From the NCBI RefSeq assembly GCF_900105325.1, contig NZ_FNSU01000002.1:248001-312000 (forward strand): a DNA stretch of 64,000 bases, written 5' to 3'. The notes below the pieces were generated by a model, which saw nothing but the letters and a program-made list of their open reading frames with translations, did not search any database and was not told the origin of the DNA. This DNA is from Pseudomonas marginalis (GTDB taxonomy: Bacteria > Pseudomonadota > Gammaproteobacteria > Pseudomonadales > Pseudomonadaceae). Made by a program: the position numbers and the translations under genes. Every line of letters starts with the position of its first letter. Position 1 is the first letter of the stretch. Positions 41,582 through 50,283 of the stretch are shown here, in pieces.

Positions 41582-41944
41582 ATGAGTCACGAGGCCCTGG
41601 TGCTCTGTTGCCTGGATGAACTGGTGGAAGGGCAGGCCCGCGGGTTCGATCCCCTGGGCACGGGGAAGGACAGTGTGTTCGCCCTGCGCCATGACGGCGA
41701 AGTGCGGGTCTATCGCAACAGCTGTCCGCACCTGGAGGTGCGCCTGGAGTACCGCAAGGATCGTTTTCTCAGCGTCGATGGCCGCCAGATCGTCTGTTAC
41801 GCCCATGGTGCCCGGTTCCTTCCGGACAGTGGTCTGTGCGTCTACGGGCCGTGCCTGGGGGACAGCCTGAGCGCACTGCAATGGCATGCAGAGGCCGATT
41901 GGCTGGTGCTCGAAGCGGATCAGTTGGAGGCGTATGCATCCTGA
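41582..41944 (+). CDS. Small Rieske [2Fe-2S] protein
   Basis: The start at 41582 has GGAGG upstream and yields 120 residues. The Rieske ligands are C48-x-H50 and C72-x2-H75 (SCPHLEV then CYAHGARF). It resembles NirD/ferredoxin-type Rieske proteins rather than oxygenase subunits. It starts 16 bp after the VOC gene. It may supply electrons to an oxygenase, or keep the dioxygenase iron reduced as XylT-type ferredoxins do; the second idea is inference from adjacency. Confidence 0.88.
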   Translation: MSHEALVLCCLDELVEGQARGFDPLGTGKDSVFALRHDGEVRVYRNSCPHLEVRLEYRKDRFLSVDGRQIVCYAHGARFLPDSGLCVYGPCLGDSLSALQWHAEADWLVLEADQLEAYAS

Positions 41945-41949
41945 TTAAC

Positions 41950-41976
41950 GTATCGCGGTAGCTGATACATCGTATC
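41950..41976. promoter_or_regulatory. NodD-type box GTATC-N9-GATAC-N3-GTATC
   Basis: GTATC (41950), GATAC (41964) and GTATC (41972) give an ATC-N9-GAT box typical of NodD-family LysR proteins, plus a second dyad GATAC-ATC-GTATC. It stands about 150 bp before the FAD-monooxygenase ATG and could make that gene a separate LysR-activated unit. Confidence 0.55.
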
Positions 41977-42095
41977 CCTACATGCGATTAGTCAAACGCC
42001 TGCTTTGCCGAGAAAGTGAACACAACGCGGTAGCGAATGCGTGCAAACACAGCCGGTGGTCAAGCCTGGGATCGCTCCGGCAGAACGCTAGCGTG

Positions 42096-42109
42096 AATAA
42101 CAAGAATAA
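42096..42109 (+). promoter_or_regulatory. A-rich Hfq/Crc-type motif before FAD monooxygenase
   Basis: AATAACAAGAATAA contains AANAANAA units just upstream of the ribosome site, the catabolite-activity motif of Pseudomonas Hfq/Crc. Confidence 0.5.
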
Positions 42110-42122
42110 GAGTGAGACGAGC

Positions 42123-43247
42123 ATGAACGCAGTGAAAAAGGTGCTTATCGTCGGTGGTGGTATCGGTGGTCTATGTGCGGCAATCGCTTTGCGTCGCCAG
42201 GACATCGAAGTCGATCTTGTCGAGCTCAAGACGCAGTGGACAGTCTATGGCGTTGGCATCATCCAGCAGAGTAACGTCGTCCGTGAGATGGCCAAGCTGG
42301 GTGTGTTGGACGGCTACTTGGATGCCGCCTACGCGTTCGAGGATGTGACCATCAACACCACCGCCGGTGAACAACTGGCGCGAATTCCCGGCAAGCGCCT
42401 GGCGGGGCCCGAGTATCCAGCCAACATCGGCATCTCGCGCCTGGCCCTGCATCAAGTCCTCAGCGAAACCGTTGCTGCCCTTGGCGTCTCGGTTCGTCTG
42501 GGCCTGAGTGTCGAGTCGCTGGAGCAGATGGGCGAGGGCGTCGATGTGCTGTTCACCGATGCCAGTCGCGGTCGCTACGACCTGGTCGTCGGCGCCGATG
42601 GCCTGTACTCCCACCTGCGCGGTCTGCTGTTTGGCGAGCAGTACCTGCCGCGCTTCACCGGTCAATCGGTGTGGCGCTACAACTTTCCTCGTGCCGCTGG
42701 AATTGATCATCTGGCCACCTTCCAGGGACCTGCCGGTAACGCCGGACTGGTGCCGCTGGGCCGCGACCAGATGTACCTGTTCGTGACTTCCCATGAGCCC
42801 GCCAACCCCAGGATGGAGGCTGCCACGCTGGCGACCCAGATGCGCCAGCGCCTGAGTGGTTTCACCGGGCTGATCGGCGAACTGCGCGAGCAAATAACCG
42901 ACAGCGACCAGGTGGTCTACAAGCCGCTGGAGGTGCTGTTCGTCAGCGAGCCCTGGTACCGCGGCCGTGTCGTGTTGATTGGCGACGCAGTGCATGCCAC
43001 GACGCCGCACTTGGGCCAAGGGGCCGGCATGGCCATTGAAGATGCTGTCGTGCTTGGCGAAGAGTTGATCGCCGGCGGCAGCCTCGAACAGCAGCTCCAA
43101 CGCTTTATGGCGCGCCGTTATGAGCGCTGCAAATTCATCAGCGACAGCTCGGTGCTGGCCGGTGACAAGGAAATGGCCCACGACAGCAGCTTCGACCGGA
43201 TCGGCCTGGTCAGGCGGATGCTCGACGTCACGGCAGCGCCTATCTGA
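42123..43247 (+). CDS. FAD-dependent aromatic monooxygenase
   Basis: The start at 42123 (MNAVKKVLIVGGGIGGLCAA) gives 374 residues. FAD motifs are the N-terminal GGGIGG, a central DLVVGADGLYSHLR and RVVLIGDAVHATTPHLGQ followed by GAGMAIEDA, that is a group A flavin hydroxylase. It uses NAD(P)H and O2 to hydroxylate a phenolic or quinone-like ring. It is not the short form lacking the substrate-binding middle domain. A paralogue begins at 63614, and both have a similar A-rich leader. It is probably the first hydroxylation step before VOC ring cleavage. Confidence 0.92.
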   Translation: MNAVKKVLIVGGGIGGLCAAIALRRQDIEVDLVELKTQWTVYGVGIIQQSNVVREMAKLGVLDGYLDAAYAFEDVTINTTAGEQLARIPGKRLAGPEYPANIGISRLALHQVLSETVAALGVSVRLGLSVESLEQMGEGVDVLFTDASRGRYDLVVGADGLYSHLRGLLFGEQYLPRFTGQSVWRYNFPRAAGIDHLATFQGPAGNAGLVPLGRDQMYLFVTSHEPANPRMEAATLATQMRQRLSGFTGLIGELREQITDSDQVVYKPLEVLFVSEPWYRGRVVLIGDAVHATTPHLGQGAGMAIEDAVVLGEELIAGGSLEQQLQRFMARRYERCKFISDSSVLAGDKEMAHDSSFDRIGLVRRMLDVTAAPI

Positions 43248-43350
43248 GGCGCCGGCAAAACTGAATTTGCTCTCCCATGGATGCTTCATGCCTGTGCAGG
43301 CTTGGCCCGGTTCGACTGCGGGCGCCGTTCCACCAGAAGAGCTGACATAC

Positions 43351-43361
43351 AACAACAATAA
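43351..43361 (+). promoter_or_regulatory. A-rich Hfq/Crc-type motif before the DUF1302 gene
   Basis: AACAACAATAA directly in front of GAGGG, 14 bp before the ATG. Confidence 0.5.
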
Positions 43362-43375
43362 AGAGGGTTACTTCG

Positions 43376-45055
43376 ATGGCTACTCGCAAGTTCGCTGCGT
43401 CGCGGCGCGTCCCCTTCACCCTGACCCTTGCGGCCAGCCTGGGGCTTGGCGCTTCGGCTGCCCAGGCCTTTCAGATCGACACCGGTAGTCCCGATCTCAG
43501 CTTGCGCTGGGACAACACGCTGAAGTACAGCGCGGCCTGGCGCCTGAAGGAGCCCAGCAGCAAGCTCAGCGAAGGGCAGACGGCGTTGAACCAGAACGAC
43601 GGTGATCACAACTTCGGGAAGGGGTTGATCTCCAATCGCCTGGATATTCTTTCCGAGCTGGACATCGGCTTTCACAACTTCGGCGCCCGTCTGAGCGGTG
43701 CGGCCTGGTACGACACTGTCTACCAGGACCGCAACGACAACAACGACGCGGCCAGTGCCAACCAGCGTTCGGTGGGTTTCAACGAGTTCACCAGTGATAC
43801 CCGTCAACTGCACGGCGGTGACGGTGAACTGTTGGATGCGTTCGTCTACTGGAACGGTGAGCTGGCCGACCGTACCTTGTCGGTTCGCGCCGGGCGCCAC
43901 GGGCTGATCTGGGGCGAGAGCCTGTTCTTCGGCGGCAACGGCATTGCCGGAGCCATGGCGCCGGTGGACGTGGTCAAGGCGCAATCGGTGCCCAACACCC
44001 AATTCAAGGAAATCACCCGACCGGTCAACCAGCTCTCGACCGCCTACCAACTAACCGACGATGTGTCATTGGGCGCCTTCTACCAGTTGGAGTGGGAAGC
44101 CACCCGCTTGCCGGGCGCCGGTAGCTATTTCTCCACCAGCGATACCATCGGCGACGGCAATGAACGGCTGATCACCGGCGGGCCGTTCCCGGATTTCCTC
44201 GGCGGTAATGCCAACAGCCCGGCTGCGTTTTTCCATGGCAAGGACAAGAAAGCCAGGAGTTCCGGCCAGGGCGGCCTGCAGCTCAAGTACAACACCGGGA
44301 CGACGGATTACGGCCTGTACGCACTCCAATATCACGAGAAAACCCCAACGCTGTACTTGAAGCCGAATGCCACCGGGCCGAACTTCAGTACCGGGCAAGT
44401 CGGCGAATATTCCTGGGTCTACCCGGAAGATATCCGGGTCCTGGGCGCCAGTTTCGCGACCTCCGTGAACGAGTACAGCTTTGCCGGCGAGGCATCGATG
44501 CGCTGGAACATGCCGCTGGTGTCCAACGCCCAGACCGTCCTGCCGGGCGCCGAGGCGGACAACAACGACGACGCCCTCTATGCCGTCGGCCGTACGGCCC
44601 ACGTCAACCTCAACGTCCTGGCATCGCTGGGCCCTTCCTTCGTCGCCAATGAAGCCAGCCTGGTAGGGGAAATCGCCTGGAACCGCCTGCTCGCCGTAAC
44701 CAGGAACCGCGCCGCCCTAGACCCTAACGCCACTGATGATGGCCTGGGCTTGAAGTTGGTTTACACGCCCACCTATCGCCAGTTCTTTCCGGGCGTGGAT
44801 ATCAGCGTGCCGCTGGGCATCAGCTATTTCCCCATGGGCAAGTCGGCTGTGATCAGCGGGTTCGGCCCCGACAGAGGCGGGGACATGAACATCGGCGTCT
44901 CCGCCACCTATTTGGACCAAGTGACGGTGGGGCTGACCTACACCCACTTTTACGGTCCCGAGGACACCAGCCTCAACGCCGCCAACCAGTTCAATTACAA
45001 GCAGTCGCTGAAGGATCGGGATTACCTGGCTTTCTCCGTCAAGACCACGTTCTAA
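43376..45055 (+). CDS. DUF1302 family outer-membrane protein
   Basis: The 559-residue protein has a signal peptide (Arg/Lys start, hydrophobic stretch to AAQA-F) and a long beta-rich, Gly/Asn/Asp-rich body ending in Phe (SVKTTF), the classic C-terminal residue of an outer-membrane barrel. DUF1302 proteins are predicted barrels found with DUF1329 genes in hydrophobic-compound catabolic clusters. A role in passage of the substrate across the outer membrane is likely but not proven. DUF1329, YCF48 and MMPL genes follow with small gaps. Confidence 0.88.
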   Translation: MATRKFAASRRVPFTLTLAASLGLGASAAQAFQIDTGSPDLSLRWDNTLKYSAAWRLKEPSSKLSEGQTALNQNDGDHNFGKGLISNRLDILSELDIGFHNFGARLSGAAWYDTVYQDRNDNNDAASANQRSVGFNEFTSDTRQLHGGDGELLDAFVYWNGELADRTLSVRAGRHGLIWGESLFFGGNGIAGAMAPVDVVKAQSVPNTQFKEITRPVNQLSTAYQLTDDVSLGAFYQLEWEATRLPGAGSYFSTSDTIGDGNERLITGGPFPDFLGGNANSPAAFFHGKDKKARSSGQGGLQLKYNTGTTDYGLYALQYHEKTPTLYLKPNATGPNFSTGQVGEYSWVYPEDIRVLGASFATSVNEYSFAGEASMRWNMPLVSNAQTVLPGAEADNNDDALYAVGRTAHVNLNVLASLGPSFVANEASLVGEIAWNRLLAVTRNRAALDPNATDDGLGLKLVYTPTYRQFFPGVDISVPLGISYFPMGKSAVISGFGPDRGGDMNIGVSATYLDQVTVGLTYTHFYGPEDTSLNAANQFNYKQSLKDRDYLAFSVKTTF

Positions 45056-45067
45056 GAGGATTTGCGC

Positions 45068-46432
45068 ATGACCATTCAGTTCACTCTAAAGGCCTTGTGC
45101 TTAACCCTGCTGGCCGCTGCCGCGCCGATGGCCTTGGCCGCCAGCGCCGAACAAGCGGCCGCGCTGGGCAAGACCCTGACGCCCTTCGGTGCCGAGAAAG
45201 CCGGCAATGCCGACGGCAGTATTCCGGCCTGGGACGGTGGCTACACCAAGGTTGATCCAGGCTACGTCCCGGGCGGCAAACGCAGCGATCCATTTGCTGC
45301 GGACAAACCCTTGTACAGCATCACCGCCCAGAACCTGGCCAAGTACGCCGACAAACTCAGCGACGGCACCAAGGAGCTGTTCAAGCGTTTCCCGGACACC
45401 TATCGCATCGATGTCTATCCGACCCGGCGCACGGCGGCCGCGCCGCAGTGGGTCTATGACAACACGTTCAAGAATGCGACCCGCGCCAAACTGGTCGACA
45501 GCAGCGCCGGACTGATCCCCGACGGTGCCTATGGCGGGATCCCGTTCCCGATTCCACAGAATGGTACCGAAGCCATCTGGAACCATGTGCTGAACTGGCG
45601 CGGCACTTCGGTGGCGGGGCACTTTCGCCACTATCTGATGACCGCTGACGGCAACCAGGTGATGACCAGCGACGGCCTGTTGACCCAGGAAATGCCCTAC
45701 TACTTTCAGGAGGGCGGCCCTGAGAACTATTCGGGCGACTACTGGCAGGTGCACTTTGTCAATCTCGGCCCGGCGATTCGTGCCGGTGAGCAGATCCTGG
45801 GGCGTGAAAACATCAACGGTGACAAATCCCAGGCCCATGTCTACCTGAGCGGTCAACGCCGGGTACGCACGCTGCCCAACGCTTGCTGCGATACGCCGAC
45901 GCCGTCCACTGCCGGGGTCATGTCCTTCGATGAGTTGAGTGTGTGGGGTGGTCGCACGGACCGGTTCGACTGGAAACTGGTGGGCAAGCAGGAGATGTAT
46001 GTCCCCTACAACACCAACAAGGTGCAAAACGCTGCCCAGCCGCAGGACCTGCTGGGCAAGCACCATCTGAACCCGGACTACGTGCGCTGGGAATTGCACC
46101 GCGTCTGGGTGCTCGAATCGACGGTGGCCGCCGGCAAGCGCCACCAGTTGCCCAAGGGGCGTTACTACCTCGATGAAGACACTTGGCAAGCCCTGCTCGG
46201 CGACCGTTGGGATGCCAGCGGCCAACTGGCCAAGACCCTCTGGTCGCTGCCTTCCGTATTGCCCGACCTGCCTGGGCTGGTGCAACTCTCTTCAGGTTTT
46301 TATGACCTGACCTCCGGTGCGTGGTTTATCCAGAATCTCTATGCCGGGTTGCCGGATCAGTATCGCGCGGTCGATCGCTACAAGTCCTCGGAGTTCTCGC
46401 CCGCGGCGATGGCGGGGCGTGGCGTGCGTTAG
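45068..46432 (+). CDS. DUF1329 family periplasmic/outer-membrane-associated protein
   Basis: The start at 45068 follows AGAGGA. The 454-residue protein has a signal peptide (LCLTLLAAAAPMALA-AS) and the DUF1329 (LolA/LolB-like fold) pattern: TPFGAEKAGNADGSIPAWDG, IPQNGTEAIWNH, RRVRTLPNACCDTPTPSTAG, YVRWELHRVWVLE and GRYYLDEDTW. LolA-like folds carry lipids, so a periplasmic shuttle for a hydrophobic substrate is plausible. It is always linked to DUF1302 here and in similar clusters. Confidence 0.88.
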   Translation: MTIQFTLKALCLTLLAAAAPMALAASAEQAAALGKTLTPFGAEKAGNADGSIPAWDGGYTKVDPGYVPGGKRSDPFAADKPLYSITAQNLAKYADKLSDGTKELFKRFPDTYRIDVYPTRRTAAAPQWVYDNTFKNATRAKLVDSSAGLIPDGAYGGIPFPIPQNGTEAIWNHVLNWRGTSVAGHFRHYLMTADGNQVMTSDGLLTQEMPYYFQEGGPENYSGDYWQVHFVNLGPAIRAGEQILGRENINGDKSQAHVYLSGQRRVRTLPNACCDTPTPSTAGVMSFDELSVWGGRTDRFDWKLVGKQEMYVPYNTNKVQNAAQPQDLLGKHHLNPDYVRWELHRVWVLESTVAAGKRHQLPKGRYYLDEDTWQALLGDRWDASGQLAKTLWSLPSVLPDLPGLVQLSSGFYDLTSGAWFIQNLYAGLPDQYRAVDRYKSSEFSPAAMAGRGVR

Positions 46433-46503
46433 ACCTGAGCCGAGAGTGAAGGGCAGGCCTGCCGGTCTGCCCTTGGGATACGAGTGTTTGTCCGAGGTAG
46501 GTT

Positions 46504-47607
46504 ATGAACAGAATCAGTCAGGCGAGTGCGTTGCTGTTGGCCTTGTATTTGCCCCTCGCCACGAGCGAGTGTCTGGCCGGGTCGGCAGCGGTGGGCGTGC
46601 CGCTCAATACCCCGGCCATGCGGGTACCGGCTGCGCAGAACGGCGTATTGATCGACCTGGCGCGTGCCGGCACACGCCTGGTGGCCGTGGGTGAGCGCGG
46701 CCTGGTGCTGTTCTCCGACGACAATGGGCAAAGCTGGCACCAGGCTTCGGTACCGGTTTCGGTCAGCCTGACGGCGGTGCGGTTCGTGGATGCGCAAAAG
46801 GGCTGGGCAGTCGGTCATGCGGGCGTGGTGCTGGCGACGCTGGACGGCGGCGAGCACTGGACGCTGCAGCTCGACGGCGTACGCGTGGCACAGCTGGAAC
46901 TGGACGCCGCCAAGGCGGAACAAGCCACCGCTGTCGACCCGGATGCCGCCCTGATACGGGTACAAAATGCCGAGCGTCTTGTCGCCGATGGTCCAGACAA
47001 ACCCTTTCTGGCACTGGAGTTCGTCGACGCACATCGCGGGCTGATCGTCGGTGCCTACGGTTTGGCGCTGCTGACCACCGATGGTGGCGCCACCTGGCAA
47101 TCGCTGATGGGGCAAATTGCCAACCCCAACGGCTTGCACCTGTACGCCATCAGTCGCCACGGCACACGTTGGTTCCTGGCTGGCGAGCAGGGCTACCTGG
47201 CACGCTCGGACGACGATGCGCTGTCGTTCAGTCAACTGGACAGCCCCTACGAAGGTAGTTTCTTCACCCTGCAGAACCGCGCGGATGGCGCGCTGATGGT
47301 CGCCGGTCTGAAGGGCAATGCCTTTGTCTCCCACGACGCCGGCGCAAGTTTCCAGCGTCTTTCGGTGCCCGTACCGATCTCCTTCAACGACGCCACACGC
47401 CTGGCCGACGGCCAACTACTGCTGGTCAACCAGGGCGGCATGCTGTTTCGCAACAGCGAGCAGACCGGGGCGGCGCTGCTGCCGTTGGGAACGCCCTTGG
47501 GCAAACCTGTTTCAAGTGTGATCGAGGCCGCCGATGGCAGCTTGATCGTTGCCGGTTTCACCGGGCTGCAGCGTCTTGCGCAGCCAGCCACTGCCGCTCC
47601 GGAGTGA
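46504..47607 (+). CDS. YCF48/BNR-repeat beta-propeller protein, secreted
   Basis: The 367-residue protein has a signal peptide (LLLALYLPLATSECLA-GS) and repeated strand-turn units such as GERGLVLFSDDNGQSW, GHAGVVLATLDGGEHW, GAYGLALLTTDGGATW and GEQGYLARSDDDALSF. This is the pattern of YCF48/HCF136-like propellers (related to photosystem II assembly factors). In proteobacteria it accompanies MMPL/RND proteins of this cassette and may be a periplasmic adaptor. The MMPL gene starts 4 bp after its stop. Confidence 0.85.
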   Translation: MNRISQASALLLALYLPLATSECLAGSAAVGVPLNTPAMRVPAAQNGVLIDLARAGTRLVAVGERGLVLFSDDNGQSWHQASVPVSVSLTAVRFVDAQKGWAVGHAGVVLATLDGGEHWTLQLDGVRVAQLELDAAKAEQATAVDPDAALIRVQNAERLVADGPDKPFLALEFVDAHRGLIVGAYGLALLTTDGGATWQSLMGQIANPNGLHLYAISRHGTRWFLAGEQGYLARSDDDALSFSQLDSPYEGSFFTLQNRADGALMVAGLKGNAFVSHDAGASFQRLSVPVPISFNDATRLADGQLLLVNQGGMLFRNSEQTGAALLPLGTPLGKPVSSVIEAADGSLIVAGFTGLQRLAQPATAAPE

Positions 47608-47611
47608 GGTT

Positions 47612-50146
47612 ATGACGTCCCCTGATAAATTTTCCCCGTCTCGTGCAAGTACGTTCGATGACTTTGATCCACGCTCCGGCTCGCTGCTCGAACGAGCATT
47701 GTTCAACCATCGTCTGTGGGTGTTGCTGCTGTGCCTGGCGACCACGCTGGTGCTGGGGTGGCAGTCCAGTCGTGTCGAGCTCAATGCCAGCTTCGAAAAA
47801 ATGATTCCCACCCATCAGCCCTATATCGCCAACTACCTTGAGCACCAGCAGGAGTTGAGCGGGCTGGGGAATGCGGTGCGCATTGCAGTGGTCAACAAGC
47901 GGGGCGACATCTATGACAGCGCCTACCTCAAGACCCTGCAGGCGTTGAGCGACAAGATCTACCTGCTGCCCGGTGTCGACCGTGCGTACATGAAATCGCT
48001 CTGGACGCCGGCCACGCGCTGGGTGGCGGTGACCGAGGCGGGCCTGGAGGGTGGGCCGGTCATTCCGGATAACTACGATGGCGGCGCAGCGAGCCTTGCG
48101 GCATTGCGGCGCAACGTGCAGCTGTCCAACGAAATCGGCCAGTTGGTGGCGTTCGACCAGGCTTCGAGCATCATCCAGATACCGCTGCTGCAGCGCACCC
48201 CGGACGGCAAACCCTTGGACTACAGCCAACTGTCGCAACAGTTGGAATCATTGCGCAGCCAATACCAGAGCGACAGCATCGACATCCGCATCACCGGTTT
48301 CGCCAAGAAAGTCGGTGACCTGATTGCCGGCCTACGGCAAATCCTGATGTTCTTCGCCGTGGCGATCCTGATCACCACGGTGGTGCTTTATTGGTACACC
48401 CGCTGCATTCGCAGCACTCTGTTGGTGGTGTTCTGCTCATTGGTGGCGGTGGTTTGGCAGCTCGGCTTGCTGCCGCTGCTCAATTATCAACTGGACCCCT
48501 ATTCGGTGCTGGTGCCGTTCCTGGTGTTTGCCATTGGCATGAGCCACGGCGCACAGAAGATGAACGGCATCATGCAGGATATCGGGCGCGGCATGCACCG
48601 GGTGGTCTCCGCACGCTTCACCTTCCGCCGCCTGTTTCTCGCCGGCCTCACCGCGCTGCTGTGTGATGCGGTCGGTTTCGCGGTGCTGATGATCATCAAG
48701 ATCCAGGTGATCCAGGACCTGGCGATGATTGCCAGTATCGGCGTGGCGGTGCTGATTTTCACCAATTTGATCCTGCTGCCGATATTGCTTTCTTATGTGG
48801 GGGTCAGCCGCCGTGCGGCGCAACTGAGCCTGAAAAGCGAGCACGCCGAACTGGCCGGCCACAATCGCCACGGATTCTGGCGCTTCCTCGACCTGTTCAC
48901 CCAGCGCCGGTGGGCGGCGCTGTGCATCGCCCTGAGCCTGGCGCTGGCGACGCTCGGCTTCATCGTCAGCCTGCAATTGAAAGTCGGTGACCTGGATGCG
49001 GGCGCGCCTGAGCTGCGGGCCGACTCGCGCTATAACCAGGATGATGCATTCCTGACCCGGCATTACGGCGCCAGCAGCGATCTGTTCGCGGTCATGATCA
49101 AGACACCCGCCAGCGCCTGTTCGCGCTATGACATCCTGAACAAGGTCGATGCCCTCGACTGGCAGTTGCGCACCTTGCCGGGTGTCGATTCGACCAATTC
49201 CCTGGCGTTGCTCAACCGCCGCATGCTGGTGGGCCTGAGCGAAGGCAGCCCGAAATGGTATGAGCTGCAGAACAACCAGGCGATGCTCAACATGGTCACC
49301 GCCGGGGCACCGCGCGGTTTGTACAACGAAGACTGCAGCCTGCTGACACTGTACGTCTACCTCTCCGACCACAAGGCGCAAACCTTGAGCCGCCTGGTGG
49401 ATCACGTCGAGCAATTCGCCGCGGCGAACAATACCGATGACGTCCAGTTCCTCCTGGCCGCTGGCAATGCCGGGATCGAGGCCGCGACCAACATCGTCGT
49501 CAGGCAGGCCAACCGCGAAATGCTGTTCTGGGTCTACGGCGCGGTGATCCTGCTGTGCCTGATCACCTTCCGTTCCTGGCGCGCCACGATTTGCGCGGTG
49601 ATTCCGCTGATGCTCACATCGATCCTCTGTGAGGCGCTGATGGTCTGGCTGAACATCGGCGTCAAGGTCGCGACCCTGCCGGTGATTGCCCTCGGCGTGG
49701 GCATCGGCGTCGACTACGCGCTGTACGTGATGAGCATCCTGCTCGGTCATATGCGCCAGGGCACAAGCTTGTCTGAGTCGTATTACCGGGCACTGCTGTC
49801 CACCGGCAAGGTGGTGATGCTGACTGGCGTGACCTTGGCGATCGGCGTGGCCACCTGGATGTTTTCGCCAATCAAGTTCCAGGCTGATATGGGCGTGCTG
49901 CTGGCCTTCATGTTCGTCTGGAACATGGTCGGTGCGCTGGTTCTATTGCCAGCCCTGGCTCACTTCCTGTTGCCGAGCAAGCGGGTGAGCGCGGGGTCGG
50001 CCGAGGCCAGACCCAGCCACCCATTGAGCTTGCCGCTAATGCCGGCCGTAGCCGAGGAGGGGGCCTGTGTGAAGCACCACTCACTGCGCCTGACGTCGGG
50101 ACACGATCAAACGACGACAGCGGCTGCTGACCCTGTCGCGTCATAA
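47612..50146 (+). CDS. MMPL/RND-superfamily transporter
   Basis: The start at 47612 (MTSPDKFSPSRASTFDDFDP) is chosen after GAGTGAGG; 844 residues. It has the RND layout: one N-terminal helix (LWVLLLCLATTLVLGW), a periplasmic domain, five helices (about 260-430), then a repeat of helix, domain and helices ending near residue 800. A sterol-sensing/MMPL-like GVGIGVDYALYVMSILLGHM is visible. It uses the proton gradient to move hydrophobic molecules or lipids. With the DUF1302, DUF1329 and YCF48 proteins it would span the envelope. The direction of transport is unknown. Confidence 0.9.
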   Translation: MTSPDKFSPSRASTFDDFDPRSGSLLERALFNHRLWVLLLCLATTLVLGWQSSRVELNASFEKMIPTHQPYIANYLEHQQELSGLGNAVRIAVVNKRGDIYDSAYLKTLQALSDKIYLLPGVDRAYMKSLWTPATRWVAVTEAGLEGGPVIPDNYDGGAASLAALRRNVQLSNEIGQLVAFDQASSIIQIPLLQRTPDGKPLDYSQLSQQLESLRSQYQSDSIDIRITGFAKKVGDLIAGLRQILMFFAVAILITTVVLYWYTRCIRSTLLVVFCSLVAVVWQLGLLPLLNYQLDPYSVLVPFLVFAIGMSHGAQKMNGIMQDIGRGMHRVVSARFTFRRLFLAGLTALLCDAVGFAVLMIIKIQVIQDLAMIASIGVAVLIFTNLILLPILLSYVGVSRRAAQLSLKSEHAELAGHNRHGFWRFLDLFTQRRWAALCIALSLALATLGFIVSLQLKVGDLDAGAPELRADSRYNQDDAFLTRHYGASSDLFAVMIKTPASACSRYDILNKVDALDWQLRTLPGVDSTNSLALLNRRMLVGLSEGSPKWYELQNNQAMLNMVTAGAPRGLYNEDCSLLTLYVYLSDHKAQTLSRLVDHVEQFAAANNTDDVQFLLAAGNAGIEAATNIVVRQANREMLFWVYGAVILLCLITFRSWRATICAVIPLMLTSILCEALMVWLNIGVKVATLPVIALGVGIGVDYALYVMSILLGHMRQGTSLSESYYRALLSTGKVVMLTGVTLAIGVATWMFSPIKFQADMGVLLAFMFVWNMVGALVLLPALAHFLLPSKRVSAGSAEARPSHPLSLPLMPAVAEEGACVKHHSLRLTSGHDQTTTAAADPVAS

Positions 50147-50156
50147 CAACAAGAAA
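50145..50156 (+). promoter_or_regulatory. A-rich Hfq/Crc-type motif before the small ORF/MFS pair
   Basis: AACAACAAGAAA overlapping the AAAGGA ribosome site of the 38-codon ORF. Confidence 0.45.
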
Positions 50157-50166
50157 GGACTTTCCC

Positions 50167-50283
50167 ATGTCTCGTGCATCTCTGTTCCAGCAGTCTCTAT
50201 GGCTTGACGTCATCGCCGGCCTGAGCGCCTTCGGTATGGCATTTTGCGCGGCGCAACCTGCGGAGGTGCGCGATGAACGTTGA
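50167..50283 (+). CDS. 38-residue ORF overlapping the MFS gene start
   Basis: ATG 50167 has AAAGGA nine bases upstream and reads MSRASLFQQSLWLDVIAGLS then AFGMAFCAAQPAEVRDER. It has a short hydrophobic middle. Its stop overlaps the MFS start (50273) by 11 bp, so it may couple MFS translation to the A-rich leader. No homologue is recognised; it may equally be the remnant of a lost gene's 5' end. Confidence 0.4.
   Translation: MSRASLFQQSLWLDVIAGLSAFGMAFCAAQPAEVRDER

Noticed and set aside
48437..49750. 437-codon open frame antisense to the MMPL gene
   Set aside because: Low-complexity His/Gln/Asp-rich product typical of the reverse strand of a membrane protein; the MMPL frame is clearly real.
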